NCBI GenBank assembly: GCA_016650445.1
Contig: JAENVS010000027.1
Coordinates: 45,470 to 109,469 of the forward strand
Length of the DNA: 64,000 nucleotides
DNA from: Frankiaceae bacterium
GTDB taxonomy: Bacteria > Actinomycetota > Actinomycetes > Mycobacteriales > SCTD01
Reading direction: 5' to 3'
Shown piece after piece: positions 63,770 to 64,000 of this stretch. The first letter of the stretch is position 1. Every line of letters begins with the position of its first letter. The notes under the pieces are model-generated. The model saw only the letters and a list, made by a program, of their open reading frames with translations. It searched no databases and was not told the origin of the DNA. The translations under genes were made by a program, and so were the position numbers.

Positions 63770-63901
63770 GGGTCAGCCTTGCGCACGTCTGGCGACGGCG
63801 GCTCGGCGCTGTCCACAGGGCCAGCCTCGTCTGGCCGTCCACAGCCCGAAAAGTCCTTCCACAGCAAGGGATTCCGACCCGAAAGTGTCGGAGGTCGCAT
63901 C

Positions 63902-63907
63902 TAGGTT
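63902..63907 (+). promoter_or_regulatory. -10 element of the last gene
   Basis: TAGGTT ends 6 nt before ATG 63914, the usual leaderless spacing in this window. Confidence 0.45.
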
Positions 63908-63913
63908 TGTCGC

Positions 63914-64000
63914 ATGCCCACCACTGCCTCGCCGGTCGACTGGTTGTCACGGCCGGTGCCGTCGGCGATGTCGCCGGAGAAGCTGGCGGCGTTCGTCGAC
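63914..64000 (+). CDS. Partial CDS at the right edge, possibly another DUF222 endonuclease
   Basis: The first 29 codons (MPTTASPVDWLSRPVPSAMS and PEKLAAFVD) are inside the window. The sequence is too short to recognise by itself; the opening and the motif GTGTCGGAGGTCGCA before it remind me of DUF222/13E12 genes in actinobacteria, but this is a guess. Divergent from recQ. Confidence 0.5.
   Translation, partial: MPTTASPVDWLSRPVPSAMSPEKLAAFVD

Overview
The window is 64 kb of very GC-rich, gene-dense DNA from an actinobacterium (Actinomycetota). Pointers to that phylum are several HNH endonuclease genes of the DUF222/13E12-repeat family, a perfect actinobacterial LexA box, leaderless promoters, PAC2, a mycobacterial-type 4-TM holin-like protein, an L-gulonolactone dehydrogenase of Mycobacterium size, a HelD/HelR-type RNA polymerase helicase and LGFP repeats. 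A genus cannot be fixed from the sequence alone. I saw no tRNA, rRNA, CRISPR array, insertion sequence or prophage, so this reads as ordinary chromosome with a few accessory patches.

Layout. 1-5.6 kb: lipoprotein, conserved hypothetical, a decayed DUF222 gene, a holin-like membrane protein, a frameshifted secreted protein, a methyltransferase and a coupled DUF3089 / NUDIX / zinc-finger group. 5.6-13.3 kb: HrpA helicase, a GGDEF protein, an RNA 2'-O-methyltransferase, a disrupted lipoprotein, then SDR, MaoC and VOC enzymes. 13.3-17.2 kb: a tightly coupled minus-strand cluster resembling methylamine-dehydrogenase maturation genes (MauE-like, MauD-like, two micro-ORFs, a polytopic membrane protein, an unknown protein, and a Tat-exported protein with 20 cysteines fused to LGFP repeats). 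17.2-24.7 kb: LysE, HIT-like, PAC2, a MarR/MFS efflux pair with a palindromic operator, NlpC/P60, aldo/keto reductase, crotonase, methyltransferase. 24.7-35.6 kb: small enzymes, acyl-CoA ligase, phosphotriesterase-like lactonase, acyltransferase-SGNH, TauE/SafE, gulonolactone dehydrogenase, GH25 lysozyme, HIT. 35.6-46.3 kb: GNAT, a LexA-controlled DUF222 endonuclease, FAD-Rieske oxidoreductase, D-threonine-aldolase-like enzyme, a repeat-rich surface-type protein, GAF/subtilase pair, universal stress protein, a giant AAA-LuxR regulator. 46.3-55.7 kb: MoxR-DUF58-VWA operon, HelR-like helicase, YbdK ligase, secreted protein, NUDIX, crotonase, MDR reductase. 55.7-64 kb: Crp/Fnr regulator, a second repeat-type protein, a cyclase-AAA sensor with an upstream partner, SDR, RecQ fused to a phosphoribosyltransferase-like domain, and the first 29 codons of another gene.

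How the genes work together. The most interesting blocks are two. First, the mau-like cluster: every junction from MauE to the Tat substrate either overlaps by 4 nt or is separated by less than 10 nt, and the chain runs through two micro-ORFs of 28 and 21 codons that begin with the same 15-nt repeat. I propose a dedicated disulfide/cofactor maturation line for the cysteine-rich exported protein. Second, the promoters of two unlinked small amphipathic-repeat proteins (40.6 kb and 57.0 kb) share the same layout: two TGTCG-N6-CGACA-type dyads with centres 23 bp apart and a TCTCGCTGCA element 37 bp further on. The second of these genes lies between a class III cyclase-AAA gene and a Crp/Fnr gene with retained cAMP-pocket residues, which suggests a cyclic-nucleotide regulon.

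Many starts in this window sit 6-7 nt after a NANNNT -10 hexamer, i.e. leaderless transcripts; I used that to choose starts. No stretch longer than 300 bp is without a gene or a gene remnant: the largest, 34765-35117, holds a decayed VOC-domain fragment, and 11425-11631 (207 bp) holds nothing I can call beyond a -10 element.
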